64,000 bases of DNA from Cryptomeria japonica (lineage: Eukaryota; Streptophyta; Pinopsida; Cupressales; Cupressaceae), in assembly GCF_030272615.1 (NCBI RefSeq), contig NC_081406.1, positions 233,732,396-233,796,395 of the forward strand. The letters are read 5' to 3'. The position numbers and the translations under genes are program-made. Under the pieces are notes generated by a model. It ran no database searches. It saw only the letters and a program-made list of their open reading frames with translations, and was not told the origin of the DNA. Positions 12,484-24,811 of this stretch are shown one piece after another (within the stretch, counting starts at the first letter, position 1; the number at the start of each line of letters is the position of its first letter).

Positions 12484-15400
12484 ATGGCTCCTAAAAGGGA
12501 ATTCTCCGGCAAAAGTTAACTATTTAGAAAGAAGTGTATGTGATGATTTTTTAGAACAGTTGACGTTGTCAACCAATCAGGTATCAAAGGCTAAAGAGTT
12601 AGTGCCCCGGGCTCCCCGTCTAAAAATAGGAGAAGGATTATATGACAAAGGCAATTGGTTGAGAGACCCACAGGTTGGACTGTCTGGGTTAGGGTTATTC
12701 AAAGTGGGATTTGGAATGAGAAATTCTCCTGCCCCGCAAAACAGTATCTGGGAACTGGATGTTGGAAAACTAGTTGTTCCGGGAGTATTCATGGATACAA
12801 ACTTGCTAACCCAAATGGCATTAAATTATGATCTAATCACAAGATGCATCTGGAATGTAAATGGGAAAACCCTTGTTGAAATTAATGCTGAAGAGTTTAG
12901 GATGGCATTTGGGCTTAATGAGTTCACAAACTTCCTAGAACCTATAAATTTCACATTATTAACCTAAATTTATGGTGCACAGAGAAGTCATCTTAGGAAT
13001 GGTCCTCTCAAAGAACTTTTTGTGAAAATAGGAGGGTTAATAGTTGTAGGACCCAACACACAAGAGCTCTTCTCATTAAGTATGTTTACCTTGAGGGCTA
13101 AAGAAATGTATTGGGTACTTTGTCAAGTTCTAGGAGAAGATGCTGAAGCAAATATGCCGAATCATTACTTGCTAATGATTGTCCAGATTTTGAATCCTTC
13201 TCTTGCTATCACATTTGATTATGCCTCTTTCATTACCGATGCTATCCATGGAGGGTTGATAGGAATAAATAATGGAAAGGTGGACAGACCTTTCGGATGG
13301 TATTCACTCCTAATGCACCTTTTTCTCTTCAAAGGTGGTGATTATTTTGCGAGCGGACTAGACCTGGTTAAGGAGAAGGAGGGAGAAAAAATGCCAGTAC
13401 AATTATGGAGTACTGTGTTGTCATGGGACAGAGAGGATGCCAGTTTTTTTAAGTTTGATAAATATTTTGCATCCAAAATAAGGACTCTCCTCTGGTCTGA
13501 TAACCCAAGAGTCCCCAAGGTTCTTTTGGAATTCATAAGGCCAAAAGAATTCGCAGAGAATATAAAAATTGTTCATAACTGGGGCGACATTTATTTATAT
13601 CCAGTCTCCATAGTTTTAAGAGTTTTTGGTTTCAGGGGTACTCCATTTTTGTTACCTTACTAGGTCCCTCTCAAAGTGGGGATAGCGGAGATCCTTAGGA
13701 AAATTGGTGGTCTACAAGAAGCAGAGTTGACAGGCAGAGGTAAAGGGACTAGTTTCCCTGCAGCTACCATAGCCCACCAATTTGTAATAATGAAGGGAGG
13801 CTGGAACTGCTTTGAGGATTTCCTCAAACCCTATCATTTATCCACTGCATTTTCCAGGTGGGCTGATCCAGAGGACTTCTTCAACGGTGTGTTTAGGAAG
13901 AAGGTAGCATGCAGAGGTAGGCCTCGTCAATTCCAGTTTACTGAAGACCTCATCAGAAATTAGTTTGAACTAGATGAGAAGGAGATAAGGAAAGAAATGT
14001 GTGTGGCTTATAAGAAAGCCTTAGATTTTGTGCATTAGTTTGATGCTAGCTATGACTCATTGTCTAGCTTCTTCCAACTAGAAGAAAAAATAAAGTTTTT
14101 GATTGTTTGCCTTGAGGATGTGATGCAAATACTGAAGGAGAATAGGGAAGCTGTAATTAAGAGAAACCCTGAAAAGGCCACAATGATCCTAAGCAGGTCA
14201 GCTTCCAGCAAAGCAATTCCTCCTGGTGATTACACACTGCACAAGAAATCAGGTTACAGTATGCTAGTGCCTACAATAGGGGAGTCCTCTACATCCAAAG
14301 GAAAGAGGAAGATACAAGATGTCATTGACATCCAAGATAGCGCAAAGAAGCAAAGGGTGGGGAAGGAAGTGCAATCAGATACACCTTTGTATTCCCCATC
14401 CCAATCCCCTATCCATATAGGAGATGAACAGGCAGTAGCTGAATACCTCTTGCAGTTGGGTAGTTTAGGAGAAATTGCATACACCTATGATGAAGTGGAG
14501 GAAGGGATGCCAAAAGAACCCATTGATGCTGAAATGGACATCACCTCTATTGAACTTAAAGGCCAGGAGTGGGATCCTAAGATAAAAAAGGCAAGTAGTG
14601 TCTTTCTAGCTGATGACAATTTTGTCACATCGGAAGCATTTGTGCAATTCATTTGGAAACAACATATAGATAGATATAATGCTAGATGTGAGAGAAGAAA
14701 GGCTGAGCAGCCCAATAAAGATCCAACCTTAGTGGAAGAAGAAATAAAACAAGAAATGATGGAAGAATTCAAAACCATCACCCCTGAGCAGGGAAGAGAT
14801 ATGGTAGCACAAGCTGAAGTTCTTATGTTACCAAAGTGGGACATTCCAGATACCCTGGTGTTAGATGCAGTAAGAAAAGAGACTAAACCCATGGAAGGGG
14901 TAACTTTCAATAAAGATAATGTTGCACTAGTCATGTGGTCTCTCAAAAGAAACGAGAGAAAGAAAGGCAAAGATACCCAAGGGTCAAGTTACCTTGGTGG
15001 AATGATGGTAAAGAGAGTGCAAAGTACAGGGGTAGTAGAAGCTGCTAGCACTGTGCTAGAAACTGCAAAATTCAGTGTTGCAGTGGCACAAAAGGAAGCC
15101 AAAGAAATGGAGGCCCTCCAAATTAAGTTGGAAATAGTTTTAAAAGCCTATAACAGTGCCAAGGAGGAGGTAAGAGGTAAAAATAACATTATTGCTAAAT
15201 TGCAGAGCCAGTTGATGGGACAATACCAACAAGGTGAGTCTTCAACACTGATGATTTCCTCTTCTCCTGCAAGACTTTCACCTACCAGTCTCATCATTTA
15301 ACTTCCACCATCTCCAGCACCCTCCAGCTCTCAAATGATTGAGATTACTCCCCAAGAACTAGAAAACCTGAAACAGGCTCAGGCTTTATATGCAGGGAAA

Positions 15401-16126
15401 TATGAGGAGAAAGTAAGGGCCACAATCTCCAGTTTTGCTGATACAATAAATGCCTCATTGCTTTACAATAATGTGGGAAAAATTATGGAGATATAGAATG
15501 AGCTGAGGAGAGATAAGGCCATTTTGACACCCATTTTTGATAGATGGAGGCCTAGGGAGCAAGATCTAGAGTTCATGTGTGTATCCTCTGATGAAGCAAG
15601 AGCCAATCCCATCATCAAATCCACTTCTGATGTTGCAAAAGTCTTAATGCAATTGGCTACAGAAGTGGACAATGTGGATAGGAAGGTTAATTTGTGTAAG
15701 AAGGAATACACTGATCAAGTTTTTGAGTTGCTCCAATGAATTTTTGCTAATCAGGATCAGTTAAAAGACAAGTAGATATGGCTTAAGGAGATAGAGGCTA
15801 AATTGTCAGCAAGAGTTAAAGGAATCATTGATCTTGATGATACTTCTTTCTTTGTTGTGACAATACAAGAGATAGAGAAAATTAAGTCACATTATTGTTT
15901 CCTTAATTCAGAAGTCAACAAACTGAGAAATTCTTGGAAAAGGTTGACTAAAATTAAAGATGATGTGATTAATTTTTCATGGCCGACAGAAGAGATATAT
16001 AGTGAGTAGGCGACTAAATATGCTACCCAAGATCCGGAACAGTTGGAGAGTGCCCTTGAAAATACAGAAGAGGTTGCAACAGAACAACAGGTTGAAGTAA
16101 CTGCAGAGGCTGAAAAGAGCTTGTAA
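12484..16126 (+). pseudogene. LORF copy 2 (LTR-encoded ORF), full length but broken
   Basis: About 1,210 codons from ATG 12484 to TAA 16124-16126. It has an extra A near codon 10, a small indel near 15736 and stops near 12964, 13663, 13961, 14036, 15298, 15494, 15773 and 16006. Here codon 25 is CAG, where copies 1 and 3 have TAG, showing the frame was once open. Layout: N-terminal globular region (to about residue 480), helical segment, bipartite basic NLS-like motif (about 604-625), acidic linker, FKTITPEQGRD and WDI motifs, predicted coiled coil (about 865-915), Ser/Pro-rich spacer and helical C-terminus ending EAEKSL. A divergent relative lies at 61150-64000. Nuclear action is only suggested by the basic motif. 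No catalytic motif is recognised. Confidence 0.75.
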
Positions 16127-17061
16127 CTGCTTTTGCGAAAAGCTTGTAACTTCTTTATTTTGAAAGAAATGATTGTAACAAACTCTCCTCGAAAGGTCCG
16201 AAGCTTTGTGCATCCATGTTGTTATATCTGGATACCAGGACTAGAGGAAGAGAGATCACAAAATTTTGCAAGAAAATGTTGCAGTAATTTATCTGAGCTT
16301 TTCTAAGTCTAATGGAGAATCAGAATTTATTGTAATATTTCTTGAACTGAATATCAATATACAGGCCATTGGTTTTGAGTAAAGCTTTGTGTTGTCTTCA
16401 AGTTCGTTCAAAAATTTATTTACTGTTTTCATTCTGAATAATCTAGGGTTGTTCCGTTTGAATGGAATTGCAAAGCAATTTTAGTATAAGTGTTTGTTAG
16501 CTTTTCTCTTTAGGGGGGAAATTAAATATGCGGGATTACTCATACCAGTAAATTCTTTGGGAGGAGTTTTGAATTTTGAGGACCATAGCTTAGATTGGAA
16601 TGCTTGAATTCTTGTATGAGTCAGGTATATATAAGGATTAATAGAAACCGAGTCGATGGGAAACATAAAGATGTATTGTTTGAGGAGTTTTATTTGAGTT
16701 TAGATGACTCTGTGACCTTGGATAAGGCACTGGTATTAATTAAAGTTGTTTATTGCATGCTTTGTTGATCGAAATGCTGAACATAAGTACAATTTTCATT
16801 CTTTGTTTTCAGTTGATTTCAAGGTGAATAGACCCACTAGTTTTCTGGACTAGTTTGCTGTGGGTTTATGTTTAAAAGTGTGAATTTAATTCACAAAGGT
16901 ATACCCACCTGGGCTCTGAGTAATCCCGAAGTGTAGAAGGTTTAATCAAACCTTGTCATATGTTGTCTTGAGAATTTCTTTATCTTTGATATCTCTTCTG
17001 CACCAAGCTTGAATCATATTATTCTAAGGATATTAAAGGGAATCAGATTTTGAAGACAACA
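16127..17061 (+). repeat. B 5' LTR terminal part, noncoding, with second TATA
   Basis: Noncoding LTR segment downstream of LORF. TATATAAGG at 16628-16636 is conserved in all three units (11804, 16628, 30420). It stands about 430 bp from the LTR end, a normal distance for the promoter of gypsy genomic RNA. The segment ends GAAGACAACA at 17061. Confidence 0.65.
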
Positions 17062-17065
17062 AAAG

Positions 17066-17083
17066 TGGCGACTCTATTGGGGA
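17066..17083 (+). promoter_or_regulatory. Element B primer-binding site
   Basis: TGGCGACTCTATTGGGGA, four bases after the LTR end, strongly resembles the Arg-tRNA-type site reported for Ogre/Tat elements. It confirms that 6955-17061 acts as the 5' LTR. Confidence 0.8.
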
Positions 17084-17260
17084 GAGTTATAACAAATATA
17101 TAAACACAGATCTGTGCCGAGACTTGTAAAGAAAATTGTTGTGTGTTTGTGGGTAAGACTGCTTGTTTTCATTTTTTCCCATAGTTTTGTGGGTGGTGAC
17201 TCTGTTACTATTGAATCAGTCATTTTGAGATACGAATTTCCTAAAAGGAAGACAAGCGAG

Positions 17261-20091
17261 ATGCAAGGAAACAAGAACACAAGATCATTCATGAAGAAAC
17301 ATCCTTGTGAAACCTTGCAAGAAGGTCTGCCAGAATAGTCACGAAGAGGCCAGAAGAGATCTGTGTTGCATGAGCCATCAAATACTGCGTGGGTGCAGAA
17401 AAATAATAATACTGGTAAGATGCCTGATCGACCTGTATATGCAAAGTCTAATTCATCTTCTAGAGATTCAGAGCATGATATTTTAGGTTTCCATTCAGGA
17501 TTATTTGGAAATATTAATGATGCACCTATTTTAAATCAAGATCTATCTCATGTTAGTGTTCCTACAAAAGATAGAACCAGTTCAAATACAATTAGGCACT
17601 CTGTTCCTAGGACAATAGATGGGAACATTAGTCTAAATGACATAGATCAAATTAATGCATCAGACTCTGAGGAAAATTTCCCTGATGAGGATAAGATGTC
17701 TCAAGAGATTGAAGATTTAAATAAAAGGGTCCATCATTTAATCTCCTTAAAAGCCCAAAAGGAGGCAAATAAGGAGAAGGAAGTTAAAGCCAAATTAATG
17801 GAAAGAGATAGGCTTCTTAGATAGATAGCTGATCTTGAAATGCTTGCTAAGGAAAAAGAAAAAAGTGATGAGGAAGGGCCTGTGATTAGGGAAATCCTAA
17901 TCCCTAAAACTAGACAAGCTTGTAAGTTAGTAGCCCAGTCAATTAGGGAAGTATTTAATGACTCCCAGCTTCCTAAAGCTAATTTAGACAAAGGAAAATA
18001 GAAATGGGTAGATGATGAAGTAGAATCTAAAATTGCAGAAGGGATTTCTCATAGGATTCTAGCACATGAGAGAGAGATGGAAAGGATGAGGAAGGAAAAG
18101 GAAGATCTCCAAATGGAACTGGAAAAGGCTGAGTTAGAAGCAGCGAATCAGGAAGTAAAAAGAAAGATTAATTACTTAAAGGATCCCCCTATTACGTTCC
18201 CATCAGAAGATCTTAGCAAGCCTAATCCCCAACATATTTATTTTCCTCAGGTCAATACTCAACCTGCAGTTCATGCTAACACTGCCTCAGTAAGCCAAAT
18301 ACGTGTGAATAAGCAATACATCCAAGCACCTCAGTCTCCAATCCCAAAAGTTAAAATGACCATGGGAAATAATAGTGCTATTACCCCTTTTCAAAGAAGG
18401 CCAGTCAATCTAGAACAATATAGGCAATTGTTTTTTGATGGGATCCCAGGATATCCAAATCATGTTCCTACTGAGCTAAGAGACAGACTCCATAAGTTTG
18501 CTGGGAACAATGCAATTAGTGCTGAGGAACATTTGAAATCTTTTAGGGATTTAATAAATGATTATGAGATAGCAGATGAAGATATTATTATGAAGCTGTT
18601 TGTTCAATCCCTGGTTGATGATGCAAGAGATTGGTACAGAGGTCTTCTAGTAAATAGCATAGGTTCATGGGATGATTTTAAAAATTTCTTTCAAGAACAG
18701 TATGGTGACAAGACTAATGTGAGTTTCATGCTGAATGAGTTCAATAATATTAGAAAATCTGAAAATGAAATATTCACTGATTTCAATGCCAGATTCCAGA
18801 AAGCTATGCACAGATTGTATCAAGTGATGAGGCTAGATGATAACATGTGTCTTAATACATATTACAATGCATTTGATTCCAAAATGGCCTATATCTTGAG
18901 AGATAAAAATCCTCATAACCTGAGGGATGCTTTTAGAATTGCCATAAATGTAGAAAGTAACAGAAAAGCATCTGGAAAATTAGGAAGAAGGACAGATGGT
19001 AGATTATGGCATGAAACCAAACAACAACCTAACAAAGTTGCTAAAGAGGATGATAAAATGGAGAAACTGGTTACTGCTATGAAAGATTTGACTGTCAAGG
19101 TTAACAAAAATGATAAGCCCCATTATAACTGGCAAGATAGACCTCCTAGATTGCATGATATGCCATATAATACAAATTGGAAGGATGGTAAACCCCAAAT
19201 TGAGAAGCCCAAAACTACGCAAAGTCAAGACACACCTGACCCTTTGAAAGGGAAAACTATTCATAATATAGAAAATACTCCTCGGTATATTGCTTGCGAT
19301 GGACCACATTCTCCTCATCAGTGTGCAGTGGCCCAAGCTCTGTAAGAATCTATGAGACCAGAAGCAGAGCCTGACATTAATATGTTTGAAACCATCATAG
19401 AAAGTGATGAGGAATCTGTGCAAAGTGAATACAGTGATGTGCTGGATAGTGAAAGGCTAGTGCAAGGACCATTAGCCTTAGGTTGGCATCCTATAATGAA
19501 TGTGGTAACAATTGAAGATGAAGAAGTTCATCTTAGGAGGCCTAGTGAGGAAGAAGTCAGAAATCTCACTAAGGCTGCAATTGCCAAAGCAAAACACAAC
19601 TATAATCTGAGAAGCACCAAGAGAGATACTGATCAGGGTGAGCCAGGGTCTATGTTTGTAAAAGAGGTCACAAAAAAGGGGGCATCATGCAGTGCTACTA
19701 CTATTCCCAAGGTCAGTCAAGGAAAAGAGGAACCAGTTAAAGATTTACCCAAAGGCATAGATGACAAAGCTGTTGGTGATGTACAAAGAGCAGAGACAGT
19801 AAAAAAGGCAAGCCAATTCAAAACAGGAAAAGTTAAGGTTAATACTAAAAAATGTAATAATTCTACATTTGATATGGCCCAAGCTTTAACTCAAATGAAA
19901 GTCACTGTTCCATTAATAGAATTGCTAAAGATTAAAGAACATAAGGATGCAGCTTTGTCTTTATTCTCTGGTATATCTGATTGTGACACAGTATTACCCA
20001 CTGGTTTAGCTAAAGTTGGAAAGGATCAAGAGTTCCAAACCCCAGAAGTCTATGTTGGAATCACTATCACTCAGAGCCTTCTCAGGTAGAT
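17261..20091 (+). pseudogene. gag: Element B gag, decayed
   Basis: The frame starts at ATG 17261 (MQGNKNTRSFMKK) and has stops at about 17336, 17822, 18000 and 19343. An acidic, coiled-coil-prone N-terminal part (about 17690-18180) precedes the Retrotrans_gag capsid domain (about 18420-18960), with HLKSFRDLINDYEIADEDII, DDARDWYRGL and WDDFKNFFQEQYGD. A knuckle-like ACDGPHSPHQCAVAQ follows at about 19290-19335, with its first Cys apparently lost. A charged spacer (19352-20091) leads to protease, which is in another frame. The product would form the particle core of the retrotransposon. Confidence 0.85.
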
Positions 20092-20472
20092 CCCTTCTAT
20101 GTTACTTTGTTAGTCAATAACTGCTTGATTAAAAACTGTATGATAGACTCAGGAGCTGCTGCTAATGTAATGCCCTATGGTGTTATGAAAGAATTAGGGT
20201 TATCAGTAACCACTGTGTATGAGAAATGCTATGCCATGGATAACAGAGAAGTGCCTATGATAGGTACAATGAGAGATATAGAAGTAAAAATAGCAGCATT
20301 TCCTAAAGCCACTTACAAAATGGATGTTATTGTTACTGCTACTAAACCCCACTATGGTATGTTACTTTCCAAGCATTGGGCAACAACATTAGGAGGGAAT
20401 GTTCAATTGGACTTGTCTTATGCTACTATTCCTATTGGTGGTAATCAGGTCAAACTATACAGAGAGCCATGA
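20092..20472 (+). pseudogene. pr: Element B aspartic protease
   Basis: Retropepsin-like domain with catalytic CMIDSGAAANVMP and, near its end, HYGMLLSKHWATTLGG, the counterpart of the usual ILLGR(D/P)W. The active Asp-Ser-Gly is intact. The frame differs from gag: gag reads through QSLLR then stop at about 20089, while this frame enters as PFYVTLLVNNC. That is either decay or a gag-pol frameshift site. A TGA at 20470-20472 separates it from the next domain. Confidence 0.85.
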
Positions 20473-21219
20473 GCTCCTAAGGTAATTGAAAATGTGGACT
20501 CTAGTATGCTTAATTGTATGATTGATGTAGATTTGGATAACTTCAGACTTCAACCAATTTCACCTCAATTGAAGAATACTGATCCAATTGTAGTTGAGCT
20601 ACAAGAACAGCAGTATGGATTATGGCAGATGTATTTTAATGGAGCTTGCTCCAAAGAAGGATCTGGAGCAGGGGTTCTTTTTGTGTCCCCATCAGGTATA
20701 ACTTTTAAATACTCATTCTTATTGTTATTCCAGTGCACAAATAATACTGCAGAGTATGAAGCCCTGTTACTAGGACTCGAGGTTGCAAAAAGGCATGGAA
20801 TTCAACTGTTGAAGGTAATGGGGGATTCAAAATTGGTTGTCTCTCAGGTGAGATCCAAATATGCATCCAAGAATGATAGATTGAAGCAGTACAAGCATGT
20901 TGTTTGGGATGTTATTGAGCATTTTGATGCATTTTCTATTAATTGGATTGAGCGAGCAAAAAATATTATGGCAGATTTCCTAGCTAATGTTGCTTTGAAA
21001 AATGATGATGTAACGCTAACTGGTATTTCCACTGTGGAAATAAAATCTAGGCCTGCTATCCCTAATAATGTGTACAATTGGCAAGTTTTTGCTGATGATG
21101 AAGACATTTGTAGGTTTATCCAATGTGTTGATGATTATGATGGACAAAAGATTGATTGTAATGCATTGGTAGAAGTGGTCGATAATAGAGAGACGGTGTT
21201 TGGAAATGATGTTGTCTAG
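20473..21219 (+). pseudogene. Plant-type extra RNase H (aRNH) between protease and RT
   Basis: Carries the RNase HI pattern seen in the additional RNase H of Tat elements: MYFNGACSKEGSGAGVLF, NTAEYEALLLGL, VMGDSKLVVSQV and ERAKNIMADFLANVA. Of the four acidic residues the first is Asn (AAT at 20638-20640, one G to A from Asp); the other three (Glu, Asp, Asp) are present. It lies upstream of RT in the pol frame, while in Tat elements as I know them it usually follows the gypsy RNase H. It ends at TAG 21217-21219 and the frame then continues into RT. Confidence 0.85.
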
Positions 21220-24105
21220 TTGGAAACCAATGAGATACCTAAAGGGTTGGTGGAGTTGGAGAGCATGTTTAGTTATAATGATAGTCATTTACACCAACAA
21301 TCTACCACCAAGTTAGAAGAGTTAGAGGAGGTAAATCTGGGGACAGAATCATCCCCTAAGTTGGTATATATTGGAAAGAAATTACCCCCTCATGTTAAAA
21401 CTAACCTTATCAATTTATTGAAAAGGTATAAGCATGTCTTTGCTTGGTCTTATGAAGACCTAAAGGCGTATAGACAAAATCTTTTTCAGCATGAAGTCCC
21501 TTTACTTCCAGATGCTAAGCCTTTCAGACAGAAACAGAGACCTATCAACCCCTTATTAGAAACTAAAATGCAACAAGAGTTGACCAAATTGAGAGAAGGG
21601 GGGATTATCAAACTAATAAGGCATTCTTCATGGGTCTCTAATCTGGTCTCAGTAAGGAAGAAGAATGGAGACATCAGATTGTGTGTAGATTTTAGGAATC
21701 TGAATGTTGCTTCCCTAAAAGATAATTACTCATCCCCAAATATGGAAGCAATGCTACAAAGAGTGACAGGTTGTGATCTTTTATCCATGATGGATGGTTT
21801 CTCAGGATACAATCAAGTGTTGGTGAAGGAGTCTGAACAGTTTAAAACAGCTTTCGCTACTCAATGGGGAACCTATGTATATGTGAGGATGCCATTTGGT
21901 TTAAAAAATGTAGGAGCTACATTTCAGAGAGCTATGGATGTGGCTTTTAAAGAATTTATAAATATCATCATGGTAGTTTACCAAGATGATCTAACTTGTT
22001 TCTCAAAGAAAGCTGATGATCATTGTGGACATCTAGAGAAGGTGTTCGATAAAGCCCTGGAATTTGATGTATCACTCAATCCCAAGAAATGTCATTTTGG
22101 GGTCACTGAAGGAAAGTTATTGGGACACATAGTTTCCAAGGAAGGGGTAAGAATAGACCCTGAGAGAATTGAAGCAATCAATAAGGTGTCTAAACCTAAA
22201 AATGTGAATGGTATCCAATCCTTTTTAGGTAAAGTAAATTTTGTCAGGAGATTCATTGCAAACTTCGCAGAGATAGTGAAGCCTATTGTCAAATTTCTTA
22301 AGAAGGACACAAAGTTTCATTGGGATCAAGAAGCTTCAAAAGCTTTTTATGAGATTAAGAAGGCAATCCAGGAGGCACCAGTGTTGAAATCTCCTAATTA
22401 TAGTAGGCATTTTTCTCTGTTTTCTTTTGCTTCATATCACACAGTGGCTGCAGTACTATTACAAAAGGACAATGAAGGATATGAACATCCCATAGCCTTC
22501 TACATTAAATCTTTGCAAGCAGCAGAACTAAAATATGAAACCATGGAGAAACAAGCTTATGCCCTAGTTAAGCCTGTTAAGGCTTTTAGGCCATATTTAG
22601 TTAATGCAAACATTATTGCCTATGTCCCACATGCTGCAGTTAAAGATATTTTGTCTCAGTCTGAGGTTACTGGGAATAGATGCAGATGGATTAATAGAAT
22701 CCAGGAGTTCAACTTGGAGATAAAGATCACCAAATTGGTGAGAGGGTTAGGTTTGGCTAAGCTCATGACTGAGTCAAATCTCATGAATGTAGAAGTACAC
22801 AATGTTGAGGTTAGAGATGCTTTGGTCACAAGTATTGAGAGGCAACCCTGGTACACAGAGATAATCCAAGTGTTGAGAGCTGATATACTCCTAGAAGAAA
22901 TGACATACAATCAGAAAAGAACTTTGAAACTCAAGTCCCAAAAGTATGTGCTCATTCAGGGTGATCTTTTTTGGAGAAAAAGAGATGGAGAGTTACTAAT
23001 GTGTTTGGATGAATTTCAAGCTAAACAGGTGTTGATTAAAATGCATGATGGAGTATGTGGATGTCACTATTCTGCTAAGACTATTGCTGGTAAGATAAGA
23101 CGGGCTAGGTATTATTGGCTCACCTTATTTACAGATACCCATGCACATGTTCAGAGATTTGATCCATGTCAAAGATTCTCCTCCAAGCTCAAGTATGAAG
23201 GAGCCTTACCCCTAAATCCAGTCTCTGTAGAAGCTCCTTTTGTCCAGTGGGGCATTGATTTTATTGGAGAAATTGTTGAGAGGTCAGGGAGAGGTCATGG
23301 ATGGATCATAGTGGCCACTGATTATTTCACTAAATGGATAGAAGCCATTCCTACAAGAAGAGCTACTAGTAAAATTGTCATTGATTTCCTGATGGATAGT
23401 ATTGTGACTAGATTTGGAACACCTGCAAAATTGGTAATGGATAATGCTATGTGTTTCAGATCAGAAGAATTTGTAGGCTTTTACAATAGTCATGGTATAC
23501 TCATGTTATACTCATCACCTTATCACCCTCAGGGGAATGGACAAGTAAAATCCAACAATAAAAGCCTATTGAATATCATCAAAAAAATCCTAGAGGAAAA
23601 TAAAAGATCTTGGGATCAAAAGTTGAAGTTAGCTCTGTGGGCAGATAGAATAACAGTTAAAAAATCCATTGGAATGTCACCTTTTGAGTTGGGTTATGGT
23701 ACCCTAGCCAGACTGTCGGTAAATAACCTACTTCCAGTGTATAAGTTTTTGCAGCATGAGGACATTGAGTTATCTGAACTAATGGAAAACCGAATGATCC
23801 AAATTGTAGAAATGGAAGAGCTTAAGACTTCTGCCCATAAGAAAAATCAGAAGATCCAATTGCAGGCAAAGTATCTTTTTGATAAAAGGACATCACTAAG
23901 GAAGTTTCAAATTGACGACATGGTTCTTTAGTGGAATGCAAAAGGACAAGATAAAGGAAAGCATAAAAAAATTGAATCACTATGGATTGGCCCTTTTGTG
24001 GTCTGTGACTTAAATGGTAAGGATTCATATTTCTTGAAAAATATGGATGATGAAATGCAGGAATTTCCAGTGCATGGACAATTCCTAAAGCATTATTTCT
24101 CTTAA
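21220..24105 (+). pseudogene. pol: Element B RT - RNase H - integrase
   Basis: Single frame to TAA 24103-24105, broken once by TAG 23929-23931 (Trp codon expected). RT (about 21490-22190): RLCVDFRNLNVAS, MMDGFSGYNQVLV, MPFGLKNVGATFQ, VVYQDDLTCFSK. Gypsy RNase H (about 22400-22720): its expected first Asp is absent (FASYHTVAAVLLQKD), as is usual in dual-RNase-H Tat elements. Integrase: zinc finger about 23040-23175, whose penultimate Cys is Phe (RFDPCQRF); catalytic core GIDFIGE, MDNAMCF and GNGQVKSNNK, where the third catalytic residue, normally Glu, is Lys (AAA 23548-23550). The C-terminal LWIGPFVV...FLKHYFS follows. It would copy RNA to DNA and insert it. The integrase changes and stop make it inactive. 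Confidence 0.9.
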
Positions 24106-24252
24106 TGTCCATGCACGGTACGTCCTTTGTTTGTATATATTTTGTTTTCTTTCCTCTTTTTCTGGTTTTGGTCTATGTTTTGGTCTGTTTCTCCAGAGTT
24201 TCTAAGTTTTCTTGTGTTGATCTCGCAATCAACCATCCCCAGTCAGAGCCGC
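24106..24252 (+). other. Element B 3' internal spacer
   Basis: 147 bp of T/C-rich sequence between the pol stop and the right LTR. No clear polypurine tract is visible. The nearest purine-leaning text before the LTR is CAGTCAGAGCCGC. Confidence 0.6.
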
Positions 24253-24811
24253 TGTTATGACTGATTAAAATTGGGTTTTTCTTTTCTCATGATTGGCTAT
24301 GGTATGTTGAATTTTTTGAATAGGGTGTATTTCCAAATGCTTCAGCTTTCTTCTAGCCTTTAAGGGTTTAAGGGTTTTTGATTTTAGATCCTATCGTATT
24401 TGTTTTAAACCCTCTGGTTTCTAATCTGTCGTTACTTAATTCACTTAAGTAATGGGTCATGGGGTCATAGGAGGTGTTCCTCCTTGTTGTTTGCCTAGGC
24501 GGTTATGTTAATTAATCAAAAAATTTATGCCTTGTGTATTTTTGTTCTAAAGTTGTCAGGCCCAGTAACCAGTGCGCATCTCACGGATTAATCCACGACT
24601 CACGCTATTTCGCTAGGCGAAGTTACGTGTAGTTTATACCCCACGAAATAGCGAAAACCACATGGCATCCCACATTGATGATCCAGCTGGTTGTTGACAA
24701 CGAGTAAAATGGTGGCACGTGGTATAAGTCACAATAGTCAGCGGGTCAGGGTTAAAGCCTAAAAGGTGGGCCCCAGAGGTGAGTCATGTCGCAGGTAGAT
24801 ATGACCTGGTG

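Larger units (their letters stand above)
6955..17061 (+). repeat. Element B 5' LTR, 10.1 kb, internally duplicated
   Basis: Relative to the 6.6-kb right LTR this copy has three blocks. The first (6955-11570) matches 24253-28867. The second (11571 to about 12125) matches about 30187-30735. The third (about 12173-17061) again matches 25967-30853. It therefore carries a deletion and a partial duplication and holds two LORF copies. The hairpin/G-box array is present once, in the first block. Confidence 0.85.

Noticed and set aside
12577-14970. Minus-strand frames opposite LORF (Ser/Leu-rich, up to 161 residues)
   Set aside because: They recur in all LORF copies only because they mirror the sense frame; composition is that of an antisense shadow.
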